Source: Primula veris (Eukaryota > Streptophyta > Magnoliopsida > Ericales > Primulaceae). From it: a stretch of 64,000 nt of DNA. Below the pieces are notes generated by a model that saw only the letters and a program-made list of their open reading frames with translations, was not told the origin of the DNA and searched no databases. The stretch lies in NCBI GenBank assembly GCA_963682055.1, contig OY821749.1, forward strand, positions 1,724,336 through 1,788,335. Direction: 5' to 3'. This document shows, piece by piece, positions 44,026-55,975 of this stretch. The position numbers and the translations under genes were made by a program. Each line of letters opens with the position of its first letter. Positions within the stretch are counted from its first letter, which is position 1.

Positions 44026-45240
44026 GCGTGAGCGTTGAGTATATCAGCTTTTTTAGCTTTTAAAAAGCTAGTTTTTGGGTCAAAAAAGCTCGAAAGCAGA
44101 GAAGCTGAGATTTTGCGATTTTTTTTAGCTTTTTCACATTAAATTTTCGATAGCAAAAACTTTCTAATTGGATGTGTTTGTTCATTTACAACTCATTTAT
44201 AAGATAAAATAGGCTACCAGTGACTTTTTAATAAAACTAAGTTACAAGTCACTTATAAGTAAACAAAAGGCGTTAGTGTTGAGTATTTCAGCTATTTTAG
44301 CTTTTAAAAAGCTAGTTTTTGGGTCAAAAAAGCTCAAAAGCAGAGAAGCTGAGAATTTACGGGGTTTTTTTAGCTTTTTCACATTAAATTTTCGATAGCA
44401 AAAACTTTCTAATTGGATGCGCTTGTACATTTACAACTCATTTATAAGATAAAATAGGCGACCAATGACTTTTTAATAAAAATAAGTTACAACTTATAAG
44501 TAAGCAAAAAGGCGTTAGTGTTGAGTATGTCAGCTTTTTTAGCTTTTAAAAAGCTAGTTTTTGGGTCAAAAAAGCTCGAAAGCAAAGAAGCTGAGATTTT
44601 GCGAATTTTTTTAGCTTTTTCACATTAAATTTTCGATAGCAAAAACTTTCTAATTGGATGTGTTTGTTCATTTACAACTCATTTATAAGATAAAATAGGC
44701 GACTAATGACTTTTTAATAAAATAAGTTACAACTTACAAGTAAACAAAAATGCGTTAGTGTTGAGTATGTCAGCTTTTTTAGCTTTTAAAAAGCTAGTTT
44801 CTGGGTCAAAAAAGCTCGAAAGCAGGGAAGCTGAGATTTTGCGCTTTTTTATAGCTTTTTCACATTAAATTTTCGATAGCAAAAACTTTCTAATTGGATG
44901 TTCTTGTACATTTACAACTCATTTATAAGATAAAATAGGTGACCAATGACTTATTAATAAAAATAAGTTACAAGTCACTTATAAGTAAACAAAAAGGCGT
45001 TAAGTGTTGAGTATGTCAGCTTTTTTAGCTTTTAAAAAGCTAGTTTTTGGGTCAAAAAAGCTCAAAAGCAGAGAAGCTGAGATTTTGTGATTTTTTTTAG
45101 CTTTTTCACATTAAATTTTCGATAACAAAAACTTTCTGATTGGATGTATTTGTACATTTACAACTCATTTATAAGATAAAATAGGCGACCAATGACTTTT
45201 TAATAAATAAAAAGTTACGAGTCACTTATAAGTAAACAAG
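44026..45240 (-). repeat. Five tandem ~240-bp repeats in the SEC61A leader intron
   Basis: Units begin near 44028, 44268, 44508, 44750 and 44995, each with GCGTTAGTGTTGAGTATGTC or a close variant, then AGCTTTTAAAAAGCTAGTTT, GGGTCAAAAAAGCTC, CACATTAAATTTTCGATAGC, ACTTTCTAATTGGATG and TAAGATAAAATAGG. Spacing is about 240-246 bp. Each unit contains the hairpin AGCTTTTTTAGCTTTTAAAAAGCT. Divergence between units is small, so amplification is fairly recent. I see no coding content. Confidence 0.88.
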
Positions 45241-46396
45241 TTACAGTGTTACCAAACACTAAAATATTTAAGCAAGCTTTTTTCTTTTTGCTTATGAAAA
45301 GTAGCTTTTTGACCAAAAAATTTAATTCCAAATGGGCCAATTTGATTCATTTCGCTATGATCTTATTTGGGAACTTTTAAGTATTATAGAAAACGCAAGT
45401 ATTAGAGATGATAAAACAAATAAACCGCGACTTATAAGCAGAAAACAATTTAACTAACTTTAAGAGTGCAACCAAACAAGTTCTTATATAGGTCTAATTT
45501 ACGCAATTAGCTTCAGATTTTCAGGAAAGAAATATGTTAAAGTGATTTATCAAACTTAAGTTTCAGCTTTTTTCATGCGAAATACAACAGCAAATTTACA
45601 GTTCATGAGCTGGCTAACTAAATTGGAGTAATTTTAAAAGGGAAAATAAACAAATCATTTCGAAAACTTTTATGACTAATACTCGTTAAAATAAACAGAA
45701 ACAAAGGTTAATAAATTTCGTTTTCGCAGTATAACAAGATAGACCTCTTTCTGCAATAATTTTAATCAAATAAGCACCAAGTATATCAAATCAAGAGTTC
45801 TTTTAGCCACATATTTTACAATATAAAGTAATAAAGTGCCTTGCTAGATATTTAAACAACTAAACTGTAACTTATAAACCGAAACCTGCTAAAAGAGCTT
45901 TTTTTCAAAGCTACAACCAAACAAGCGTTTGCATAGGTCTAATTCGGCGTCGGCAATTTTCAAATTGCCTTGAGATTTTATAGACCGGAAACCAAATTTT
46001 TCCATTTATCATGCAAAATAAAACACAACAGCTCAACTAAATCACAGAGCAGATTACTAAATTTAATACTAAATCACGATTCAAATCTATCGTTAAAAAC
46101 GAGAATTAATACCGTAATTCATCAAATAAACAGAAACAGAAACATATGCATATGAATTTCATTTTTCATTGTATTAACGAAACGATTATAGGTTAATAGA
46201 TCTGACAAATCATACAAATCTCATATATAATAAGCAAAATATAAAAAAAAAATTAACAAATGAAATCAGATCTAGACTTATAAATAATAACAAGCAAATG
46301 CTTTATCCAATCGCTATAATTCTATATATGTATGTATATTATGCTATTGATCTGTAATTATAGTAAGAATTAGAAGAAAACAAATCGAAATCTCAC
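45241..46396 (-). other. Distal part of the SEC61A leader intron
   Basis: AT-rich, no gene on either strand. On the minus strand it starts at the donor ATAAG|GTGAGA (46397/46396). Derived AGCTTTTT phrases of the tandem array recur to about 45320. Confidence 0.5.
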
Positions 46397-46570
46397 CTTA
46401 TAATTGAAATGTAACGAATCCGATAGAGAGAGATTGAAGAGAGAGATTGAGGAGAGAGAGATATATATATAGAGAGAGAGATTATATTAGCTGATCGATT
46501 TAAAGAAAATAGAGAGTCAACGTGGCTCATTGCCACGAACTTGGACCAATCCGATTCCGCCACGTGTCCT
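46397..46570 (-). promoter_or_regulatory. SEC61A leader exon and promoter with an ER-stress element
   Basis: Minus strand. The leader exon probably ends at 46397; its upstream part is CT-rich (GAGAGAGA on the plus strand, 46424-46490) and holds a TATATATATA stretch around 46461. At 46546-46564 there is CCAAT, nine bases, then CCACG, an exact match to the ER stress response element consensus CCAAT-N9-CCACG; the CCACG overlaps a G-box CACGTG (46561-46566). An inverse CGTGG...CCACG pair lies at 46521-46537. bZIP17/28/60-type factors and NF-Y would be the expected binders. Confidence 0.6.
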
Positions 46571-46642
46571 CGTAGAACTTATTTTTGTTATTTTGACCCC
46601 TTATTTAGTTTTATTGCTGTATTATGGTCTTTTTGGGGTCAA

Positions 46643-47240
46643 ATTAGGGATGCAAATTAGACGAAACGAACGTTTTGGTGAAAAATTTCGTGTATGCAAA
46701 TTAGACGAAACGAACGTTTTGGTGAAAAATTTCGTGTTTGTTACGTGAAGAGATTGTATCGTTTTTGTTTATTACTAAATGAAATGATAATGAAATACAA
46801 TTTTATATTTCGTTTAGTAACCGAGATGATAATGATCGGGTGTCTTTTTGGTTTCGTTAAATTTCGTTTCCGTCTAATAATAAATAAATATATATATGGC
46901 ATGATGGATTTATGTTAAGTAACGTATTGTAATTTTATTATTAAGACATTTCTTTTCTTTTTATGATGGAGATACTAAATTAGCAATGCAATGTTGTTTC
47001 TTAATAAAAATTAATCTAATTATTCGAGACGATACGATATGAAAAAGTACAAAACGAGAAAAAAATGGGTTCATGAGATGAAACAAAAACGAAACGAAAA
47101 TTTCATATACTTAACGAAACGAAAACGAAAAAAGGTTTTTCTTTTCGTAACGAAAACGAAAAACGAAAAAACTAAACAAAACGAAAACGAAAACGAAATT
47201 GACTTATTTTGCCTCGTTTCGTTTCATTTTCAACCCTACT
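46643..47240. repeat. GAAACGAAAACG-rich repeat, possible hAT-like element
   Basis: Begins TTAGGGATGCAAATTAGACG and ends near TTTTCAACCCTACTC, so TAGGG.TG-type ends face each other. A 45-bp segment (ATGCAAATTAGACGAAACG...) is repeated in tandem at about 46650 and 46695. The interior is dominated by CGAAACG / CGTTTCG words. Apparent ORFs here reflect low complexity. Confidence 0.55.
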
Positions 47241-48204
47241 CATAATCGGTGTTCTAAAAGTTTAAGCGAAAATTAGTCGGATTTTAAGCGGTAAACGGAT
47301 TTTGTGTGCCTAGTCGATTAGACGGTATTAAGCGATTAGACGGTGATTAAGTGGAATTAGGCAGCACAAGGCGATATACGATCTATTTTCGCCTATAACT
47401 CATTTTATGTCTTTTAGAACATTAGTCGTAATACCCTAGTTCGCTAGTAAATTACTCTTCTTATTTATTTTTGTGTCTTTTGATTAAGGGATTTGATGAA
47501 TAGAATCGACAAAACTAACATGAGAATGAAAATGATAAGGTTGAACTAAATTGGTTGTAAAAGTACTTGTTTGTGTTATCTTAACGAGTTATAGTGGATT
47601 TTGTAACTGTTTTTTTACGAAATTTGTAACTGAAACCCAAGGGACCAAAGTCAGTGGAGATCAAGATATACAAATTTTTAGAGTATATGCAGATGACCGT
47701 ATGTGATGTAAAGCGAGATATCAATGTGGAGCTCATGGCGAAATTAAACCGATGAATGTTTAATATGTGTCGAATAAAAATCCGTAGTTGACCTTATCAC
47801 TCGTATTATCTAGTATACCTGTGTAGTGCTTTTACGGCTCAATTAAACGTAAAGGTAATAAACTTGTGTTCATCATGAATCGAAACGATTCATAAAATCA
47901 AGTGACTTTTGTTTGTTCGTCAAATAGTCATAGGCAGAGCTAAATATGCAATAATTGATCGACTAAAACTAGTCCGAAATAGATGTGTTTTCGTATTTAC
48001 TTTTAACTTTGAAAAATTCATATTTTTGAAAAGTTTTGTTCTACAATTAAATACCAAGTACTGTATATCTCCACATAGGGTAAAACCAGCCAAATTTTAT
48101 TTAAGGGAGTACTATTTATCGACATACACTAAACTTTTTATTTCATTCTCTAAATCTTTGGTATAAAAAGGTGTTCTACGAAATTAACAAACTCATAATT
48201 AACT
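47241..48204. other. Intergenic, nothing recognised
   Basis: AT-rich. I see no coding frame with a domain and no transposon ends. Confidence 0.4.
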
Positions 48205-48440
48205 ACACCCCCATCCGTCCCAATTTAATTGATAAACATTCCATTTTATTTATTTTGGATTAAACATTTTACTGTGGAAGACAAAAAACTTGTATTTTTT
48301 TTTTTTAATATTCGAAAAAACCAAATAAATTGAACCGAAATGTTTCGGTTTGCTTCCGCTTTACAATAAAAAACATCAAAACCAAACTGAAATTAAACTG
48401 AGTGATTTTTCCGTTTTGGTTTCCGCTTAGCCTAAAACCG
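48205..48440. repeat. Stowaway end fragment followed by a CCGAA repeat
   Basis: CCCCCATCCGTCCCAATTTA at about 48209 resembles one Stowaway terminus, but no matching right end follows. From about 48310 to 48440 the sequence turns into AACCGAAAT/TTTCGGTTT words, a diverged relative of 49658-49995. Confidence 0.45.
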
Positions 48441-49103
48441 AACCGATCCCACACTTAATAGTCTATCCTATTATCGAAACCAGTCTTCAAAAACATGAGT
48501 TAATTAACTACTACTCAAAACTACAGCCACCATATCATAAATTGCTACCAAAGCCACGAACTCATACTTAAACTACTTCACTCAAAATTTGGACACCATG
48601 ATTTAGACATAATTTATTTATAGGACAAATACTTTTCTATGATCCCATTTGATACGTTACATATATTTTACACGTATATATTTTTTTGTCATCCCCAGTT
48701 TATTAAAAAAAACTGATCTCAAAACGCGCTGATATTCGAAAAGCGCAAAATTTTAAAAATAAATTGTCATTTTTTAGCCCTAAAACTCAAAAAGCTCAAA
48801 AAACAACGTTTTCACGAGTCAATACTTAAAAAACACGCCTTAAAACTCAAAAAGTTTAAGCTTTATTTAAGAAAAAAAACACATCCTCGCAAAAGTATAT
48901 ATATAGTCTCATAAATTGGTATAAAAGTAAAAACAACTCGATAGCCATTTGTTATATTAAACATATCCATTATTAAAATATGCTAACATTAGTTATTCAT
49001 ATTGTTTTGAACAAATTATTTTCATATATTTCATAGTTATTGAAAATATAAATGCATTTACGCTTTTCTCGTAAAGTTTACGCTTTTGACATCGGCGCTT
49101 ACG

Positions 49104-49501
49104 CAGGGGTGGCTCGACTCCAAATCTTGCCCAAGGCTCAAAAATTTTGTTTGCTCGTAGTAAAATTATCAATAAAAAAAACATTTCTCCTTATATTTAA
49201 ATTAAATTTCATGATTTATACGACAAAGAAATAAAATTAAGCTAAAACGTATCGTTACCAAGCATAAAACAATTGTAATAATAAGGCAAAAGATTAGAAA
49301 AGTAAAAAAGCATATTACTATCGAGGTGGTTCGAATTATGGTCGTAAGATAAAAAAAATTGTCTCATTATCATTTGGGCTATACATACGTATGTAATAAA
49401 TGTACAATATATTTTACCTGTTGCATGTTGCCTTTGTTTTTTTTTTTTCATTTTTGCCCAAAGCCCAAGTATTACTAAAATTGGGGCCGAGTCGTCCCTA
49501 C
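49104..49501. mobile_element. hAT-like MITE, ~398 bp
   Basis: Left end CAGGGGTGGCTCGACTCC; the right end, read in inverse, is GTAGGGACGACTCGGCCCC. These form an imperfect ~17-bp terminal inverted repeat of hAT type. The interior has no coding capacity. I do not find a convincing 8-bp target duplication (flanks CGCTTACG and GAATTCCG). Confidence 0.6.
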
Positions 49502-49657
49502 GAATTCCGTAAATCTTTCGTGAAATGGTTTCAAAGATGATTTAGCGTTTTAAAACATTGGGAACCTCAGACCTCTCTCAAAATATTTTTCTTTTGTAAC
49601 AAAGTGGTTTTTATCGACTCCTAATTAACGAATACTAAAAATTATAGGTACTATCGT

Positions 49658-49995
49658 CTAGGGCTGGACGAAAATCCGAAAAAACCGAACCGAACCGAAA
49701 AAGACCAAAACCGAAACTTGTTCCGGTCGGTTTTGGTTTACAATAAAACCGAACCGAAAAAGACCAAAACCGAAACTTGTTCCGGTCAGTTTTGGTTTAC
49801 AATAAAACCGAACCGAAAAAACCCGAAAAAAGCAAAAATAAAACCGAAAAATAACAAAAAAACCCGAAACTGGGCCGAAAAAACCCAGTTCGGTACAAAA
49901 TAAAAAAAGACTGAAACTAAAAAATCTGCTCGGTTTTAGTTTCGGTTTTGCCAAAAACCGAATCGAACCGAACCGAACCGAACCGAACCCTCGCC
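49658..49995. repeat. CCGAACCGAAAA repeat upstream of eIF3d
   Basis: Starts TAGGGCTGGACGAAAATCCG and ends CCGAACCCTCGCCGCCC. A segment of about 62 bp (AACCGAACCGAAAAAGACC ... TTTTGGTTTACAATAAA) is repeated in tandem near 49685 and 49745. The inverse word CGGTTTTGGTTT also occurs, so it can fold back. A relative is at 61637-61945. It ends about 185 bp before the eIF3d start codon. Confidence 0.65.
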
Positions 49996-50179
49996 GCCCT
50001 TCTACCACTATAAATACACCCACACTATAAATCAAAATTACGGTACCATCTATGTAAAATCCAATTCACCCTTTACCACTAAATAAATTACCAACAGTTT
50101 TATTTATATTTTATATTTATCTTCTAGGGTTCCAGCCACAATCTCTTTCTCTCCCAAATCTCTCTCACTACTTCAAGCT

Positions 50180-53100
50180 ATGGTAGGTTTCGATTTAGGC
50201 CCAGTTCCGTTCAACTCCGACGGGTGGGGCCCACCGGATTCCACCACCACTCCCCTCCCAAACCACCACAACTCCGCCCCCTTCGCACCCTTTTCCCGGT
50301 CCGATAAGCTCGGTCGTATCGCAGACTGGACCCGATTCCATCAAAACAACCCTCGTAACAAAAACCAAAACCAATCCGAGTCCGCTTTCGACTTCTCCAA
50401 CGACGACTCCTTCGGCCCGGGCCAAGATGACCAGACGTTCCACTTAGTCGATAACAAGCCCGTTCCGAAGCCGAAACTAGGTCCACGCTGGCGTCATCAC
50501 CGTAACTTTAATTTACTACCTCAGAGACGAGACGAGGAGATTGAAGCGAAAAAGGCTCAGGCGGAGAAGGATAGGTTGAGGAGGGATAAGCTTTATCAGA
50601 ATAATTATCGGGGTGGTGGGAATAATATTCGTCGTGAGGCTGCTATTTTGAAAAGCTCTGTTGATATTCAGCCTGAGTGGAATTTGCTTGATCAGATTCC
50701 GTTCTCGACTTTTCAGAAGCTCTCCTTTAGTGTCGGTGAGCCTGAGGATTTGTTGCTGTGTGGGGCGGTGGAGCATTACGATAGGGGGTTTGATCGTGTG
50801 ACGCCTAAGAATCCGCGCCCGCTTGAAAGGTTTTGTGACGTTTTTTTTTTTGTTTACAACTGTTTTGAAGTTATTAGAAGTATTTGGACTGTTTTCGTAT
50901 TTGTCGGAATTTAGGACTGTTTTGTGTTTATTACAAGTATTAGGACTGTTTTGAAGTTTTTACACCTATTAGGACTGTTTTGAAGTTTTTACACCTATTA
51001 GGACTGTTTTGTAGTTATTAGAAGTATTGGGACTGATGATGTAAATCAGAAATTTATGGTTGTTTTAGGACTGTTTTCGTATTTGTCGGAATCTCAGGAC
51101 TTTTTTGTAGTTATTTTAGGCTGTTTTGTGTTTATTATTACAAGTATTAGGACTTTTTTGAAGTTGTTACACATATTAGGACTGTTTTGTAGTTATTTTG
51201 GGTTGTTTGTGTGTTTATTAGGACTGTTTTGAAATTATTAGAAGTAATAGGGGGACTGTTTTGAGGTTATTAGAAGTATTAGGAGGATTGTTTTTATATT
51301 ACGGAAAACTAGAGTGAGGAGATTGAGGCTAAGAAGGCTCAGACGGAGAAGGATAGGTTGAGGAGGGATAAATTGTAGCGGAATAATTATCGGGGTGGTG
51401 GAAATAATATGAGTAGAGTGGCGGCGATATTGAAGATCTCGGTGGTTATTTAGCCTGAGTGGAATTTGTTGGATCAGTTCCTGTTTTTGACTTTCCAGAA
51501 GAAAGCGTGAGGATTTGTTGCTGTATGGGGTGGTGGAGCATTACGATAGAGGGTTCGATCGCGTTACTCCGAAGAATATGCGCCCTCTCAAGAGGTTATT
51601 TAATTTATTGTGGCTGTTTTGTGATCATTAGAGGTTGTAGGACTGGTTTATATTTATTTTGGGTTGTTTTGTGTTTATTAGAAGTGTTAGGACTGTTTTG
51701 AAGTTATTTTGGGCTGTTTTGTGTTTATTAGAAGTATTAGTACTGCTTAGAAGTAGGTTTGGGTTGTCTTGTTACTATTAGAAGTATTAGGACTGTTTTG
51801 AATTTATTAGAAGTATCAGGACTGTTTTGAAGTTATTAGAGGTAGTAGGACTGTTTCAATTGGCAACCGCATAAAATTAGTCAAAACCATTTATACAACC
51901 ATTTGAACATACTCAAACTATATCACTGATGGGCAGTTTGATCGATTTCCTTTTAATAGCGGCTTTAGATACCTTGTTACTGTTAGATTAAGATTTTTAG
52001 GAAATCTAATAAGTTCTTCAATGATGTTTATGTATATTGGTGGAATTATATTAGTTTGAAGTGTTACGTCTTCAAGTAGTATTGGAGGTTTGAGTATCGC
52101 ATATATGATGTGCCTATGTTTTGAAAAGCAATTCAAATCTGGAAGCTAAAGGACATTGCACCAACTTTGGAACATAGTAGAAATGTTGTCTTTCTACCAT
52201 ATCTAGCACATATAAAGTGTGCGAGTTTCAGCTTGTTGTTTTTATCTTTATGTAGTCTCTTTGTATATGGAAAAGAACAATAACTGAACTATATGGTAGT
52301 CACAAACATAAATGGTGCTTGGTTAAATTGATTTATGTTTGAAGTGATCTTGAATAGCATACTTAAAAGAATTAATCATATATTCATATTTGACAAATTT
52401 GGGACATATTTTATCAATCAAGATTATCAATTCGAGAATAAAAGACGTACAGTTTCAAATCAACAATAAAAGATCTGAGACAAGAATATCTACACAGGTT
52501 CCATTGACATGGGTTGCATTCCGGATGCTTCTAACTTTCAGAAAAGTTCATAGTGACACTAAAAAGCAATTTGTCCCGTTTTCCAATTTTTGTCATGATT
52601 TTGTAAATTTTGTTTACTTTTTGTTTATTAGAAGGCTGTTTTGAAGTAGATTTTGGTTATTTTGTGTTTATTTAGAATAAAATTGATAATTCGCGAGCTC
52701 GCGACTTTGTCAGATTTTGTAAATTTCGGTTACTTTGTGTTTATTAGAATAAAATTGATAATTCGCGAATTCGAGAGTTTTTGTCAGATTTTGTAAATTT
52801 TGGTTTCTTCCTGTTTATTAGAAGGCTGTTTTGAAGTTACTTTGGGTTATTTTGTGTTTATAAGAAGTATTATTGCTTTTTAAAGTAACTTGTTATTTTG
52901 TGATAATCAGTAGTATTTTGTGTTTATTAGGTTTGAAACAGATCATATGGATGTTTAAAATAATTGGTGTATGCTGTAAAGATGGTAATCGGTAAATATT
53001 GTCATGTCTCTGTTTAGAAAACCAGGAATTTGATATTGAAGGACTAATTAGTTACTCATTATTGCAATTTTAAAAGCTATGTATCTATACCAAACCTAGT

Positions 53101-55975
53101 TTACACTGAAGCGGAATATTCAAATTTTCTCTCATAATTAGGGTAGTATACAGTAGATAATACTAGTGTTGGATCGGTTTTCTTAAATTTGCAATCATTC
53201 AAACGTTTAGTAGTTATAGTAAAATTTATTTTGTCTAAAGTATTATGTTTGAGTCCTTCAATTGGTTCGTTTGATTCCTAATTCAGTATTATTTCGTGAA
53301 ATACTTCATTCTCATTGTTTAAATCATCCTGATGTTTCATATCAAAAACTGCATTTTCTTCAAATAACGGCCACTGATGAACAAGAGCATATGCTATAAG
53401 AAAGAACCAGACAGTTAAGTATTGTACTCCCTCCATCCCCATAAGATGGTCATATTTCCTGTATAATTCCATCTTTTTGAGACGGGAGCGAGTAATTAGA
53501 GAAGCCACAAATCTCCATTTTAATCATTCAAGGTTTTCAAACATTCAAAGTCATACTTGGTCCTTATTTTTTTCTAATACAGTCCGTAAATTGGTTCTGT
53601 TTCAATTTCCTGTTCTCTCATGTTTTGTGACATAGTATGTTCTTGATTGTTGGAATCATCTGGATTGTTACAGGTTCAAAAACCGCAATTTCTTTAAAGT
53701 TACCACCACTGATGATCCGGTCATCCGTCGCCTTGCTAATGAGGACAAGGCCACAGTTTTCGCGACCGATTCGATCTTGTCCACTCTAATGACTGCACCA
53801 AGATCGGTGTACTCATGGGATATCGTGATCCAGCGTGTAGGGAATAAGTTGTTCTTCGATAAGCGTGATGGGTCACAGCTCGATCTCATTCCGGTTCATG
53901 AGACCTGCCAAGAGCCTCTCCCTGAGGCAAAAGAAGATATTAACTCCGCTTACGCATTGAGCGTGGAAGCGGCTGTTATTAACCAGAATTTCTCTCAGCA
54001 GGTTTTAACTTGTCTCACATTTTCAACTTTACGTGTACACTGATTTTGAAATTTGTGATGCTTGGGCATAATAACTATTGTGCCAGCATAGCACAATATT
54101 TGGTGAAATTTGAGTTCCTTACACTAAGATAACACCAGATTTCGATTTTATACACCAATTTACGGTGTTCTGTATTTATAGTACACGAATCTAATATACA
54201 AGTAATAACTTTTTTTTAATCAATATAAGTGATAATTACTAATACATAATGTATCAAGAGGGATTAGAATGAATTGTAGGTTGCTGTTTACACTTAGCGA
54301 TAGGTTGTCGGTTAACATTTCGACACTCTAGTGATCAATTACATTGATTTACTGTATCAAATCTAAAATATGATAGGTCAGTGTACAAGGCTAGCTTTTT
54401 TGGTAGATTTTCGTACAAAGTAGTAAAAAAACTTTTGAGATTTTAGATGCTTGTGTATTAACTACGACTATAATAGCATCATGTGGATTATTTGAAATTA
54501 AACTGTCACTTTGCTAATGTAAATAGCAGATGACACTCAATTTTTGGGGAAGAATCTATTGGAAGCAATATGAAAAGTCCATCCAGTTTATTTTATATGC
54601 TCATTGCTTTGAAATTCTGCAAGATCACTTCAGTTATTGATAATACTTCATTCATGTATGGTACTGGTTTCATATAAGATTATGGAATTTACTGTTATGT
54701 AAAAAGTAGCCTGATAAATCTATTATGTTCTCGTGTAAACGTGATAATTACCAAACGCTTGTGTATCAAAAGTGATCACGAACCAATAGGCTAGTGTACA
54801 GAAAAGTTAATTTTGGAAATGTTAGTAGACAAAGTGATTATAATAATATGAGGTTAGGTAACCTGATTGATCAATTTACACTAAGGTTTATTTTGCAAAA
54901 TTGTGATTACGTTATAAATTATACTAGTAAACACTAAACAAAGGAGGAAGGAAAAGCCACATGATTGATTACTTCGTAATATACAAATTTAGTACCTGAT
55001 GCTACTTTCAATTCTTTGAGGATTATTGATTGAGAACAGTTTTTAGATCTCCATTTATCATTGATGTTATTCTACATTGTGTTTCAGTTCTCTGGAGTTT
55101 GTGAATATCAATAGAGCTATGGATAACACTATCATTTAGTATTTGACTGCTGCAGTATAAGATTGGGTTTTTTTTTTGATGATGTAAATATATTTCCTAA
55201 AACAATAGAGAAAAAGGTTCATGTTATCATTTTACCCATTCCTTGGCAGGTTTTGGTACGTGATGGAACCAAGGTTGAGTTTGAGGAAAAGAATCCTTTT
55301 GCAAACGAGGGCGAGGAGGCGGCTTCAGTGGCTTACCGCTACCGCAGGTGGAAACTTGACAAGGATATGAATTTAATTGCTAGGTGTGAAGTCCAGAGTG
55401 TTAGCGAGGTCAACAACCAGAGGTCCTTTTTTACTATTAACGCATTAAACGAGTTTGATTCCAAGTACTCAGGGCTTGATTGGAGGCAAAAGCTTGAGAC
55501 TCAGAGAGGGGCGGTTTTGGCGACCGAGCTGAAAAATAACGCGAATAAATTAGCTAAATGGACAGCTCAGGCTTTGTTGGCGAGCGCCGATATGATGAAG
55601 TTGGGATACGTTTCTAGAGTCCACCCAAGGGATCACTTCAATCATGTTTTGTTAGCGGTGGTGGGGTATAAGCCGAAGGATTTTGCGGCACAAATAAATT
55701 TAAATACAGCTAATATGTGGGGGATTGTCAAGTCCTTAGTTGATTTGTGTATGAAGCTGAATGAGGGGAAATATGTGCTGGTGAAGGATCCAATGAAGCC
55801 TCAAGTGAGGATTTATGAGGTGCCTGCTGACGCATTTGAAAATGATTACGCTGAAGAACCGCTGCCGGAGGAGGAGCAAGCTCAGGCGCCGGCAGAAGAT
55901 GTTGATGATGGAGAGGTTGCTGGAGAAGTTGATGATGTGGCACATAAGGTGGCAGCTGCTACTATCGAGGCATGA
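50180..55975 (+). CDS. EIF3D: eIF3 subunit d (translation initiation factor)
   Basis: Subunit d of the eIF3 complex, which joins the 40S ribosome to mRNA; in animals this subunit can bind the mRNA cap directly. Exons 50180-50829, 53674-54001 and 55250-55975 sum to 1704 nt (567 aa plus stop), close to the plant family length. The split Arg codon AG|G joins exons 1 and 2. Marks: MVGFDLGPVPFNSDGWGPPD at the start, KLGRIADWTRF, KPKLGPRWRHHRNFN, QPEWNLLDQIPFSTFQKLSF, VYSWDIVIQRVGNKLFFDKR, ASVAYRYRRWKLD, NALNEFDSKYSGLDWRQKLE, ANKLAKWTAQALLASADMMK and an acidic tail rich in Glu/Ala. The leader is TC-rich (TCTCTTTCTCTCCC) with TATAAATA-like words at about 50008. Intron 1 (2.8 kb) contains a minisatellite and a pseudo-exon copy; intron 2 is 1.25 kb. 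Confidence 0.95.
50885..51855 (+). repeat. Intronic minisatellite TTAGGACTGTTTTGAAGTTATTAGAAGTA
   Basis: In eIF3d intron 1, about twenty imperfect copies of TTAGGACTGTTTTG with AAGTTATTAGAAGTAT, in sense orientation, at 50885-51300 and again at 51605-51855. The pseudo-exon copy lies between the two blocks. Unit length is about 30 bp but varies. Weaker copies (GGCTGTTTTGAAGT) continue to about 52850. Confidence 0.85.
51311..51597 (+). pseudogene. Degenerate copy of eIF3d exon 1 (3' part) inside intron 1
   Basis: Parallels 50535-50831 of exon 1: GAGGAGATTGAGGCTAAGAA, AATAATTATCGGGGTGGTGG, GCCTGAGTGGAATTTGTTGG, GTGGTGGAGCATTACGATAG and a final CTCAAGAGG|TTATT where the exon has CTTGAAAG|GTTTT. 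It carries in-frame stops (AAATTGTAGCGG, TTATTTAGCC) and a deletion around the FSVGEPEDLL codons. A duplication of the exon end together with flanking intron explains it. Confidence 0.85.
52685..52810 (+). repeat. Short tandem duplication in eIF3d intron 1
   Basis: AAAATTGATAATTCGCGAR followed by TTTGTCAGATTTTGTAAATT is present twice, at about 52680-52735 and 52750-52803. Confidence 0.75.
53427..53492. mobile_element. Stowaway-like remnant, 66 bp
   Basis: CTCCCTCCATCCCC at the left and GAGACGGGAGCGAG at the right, flanked by TA (53425-53426 and 53493-53494). It keeps only the ends and about 35 bp between them. It lies in eIF3d intron 1, about 180 bp before exon 2. Confidence 0.5.

Noticed and set aside
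46530..46748. A 72-codon frame starting in the SEC61A promoter region
   Set aside because: It runs into the GAAACG low-complexity repeat and crosses a 45-bp tandem duplication; no conserved features.
50195..50486. Minus-strand frames of 82-91 codons
   Set aside because: Shadows of eIF3d exon 1, which is firmly identified on the other strand.
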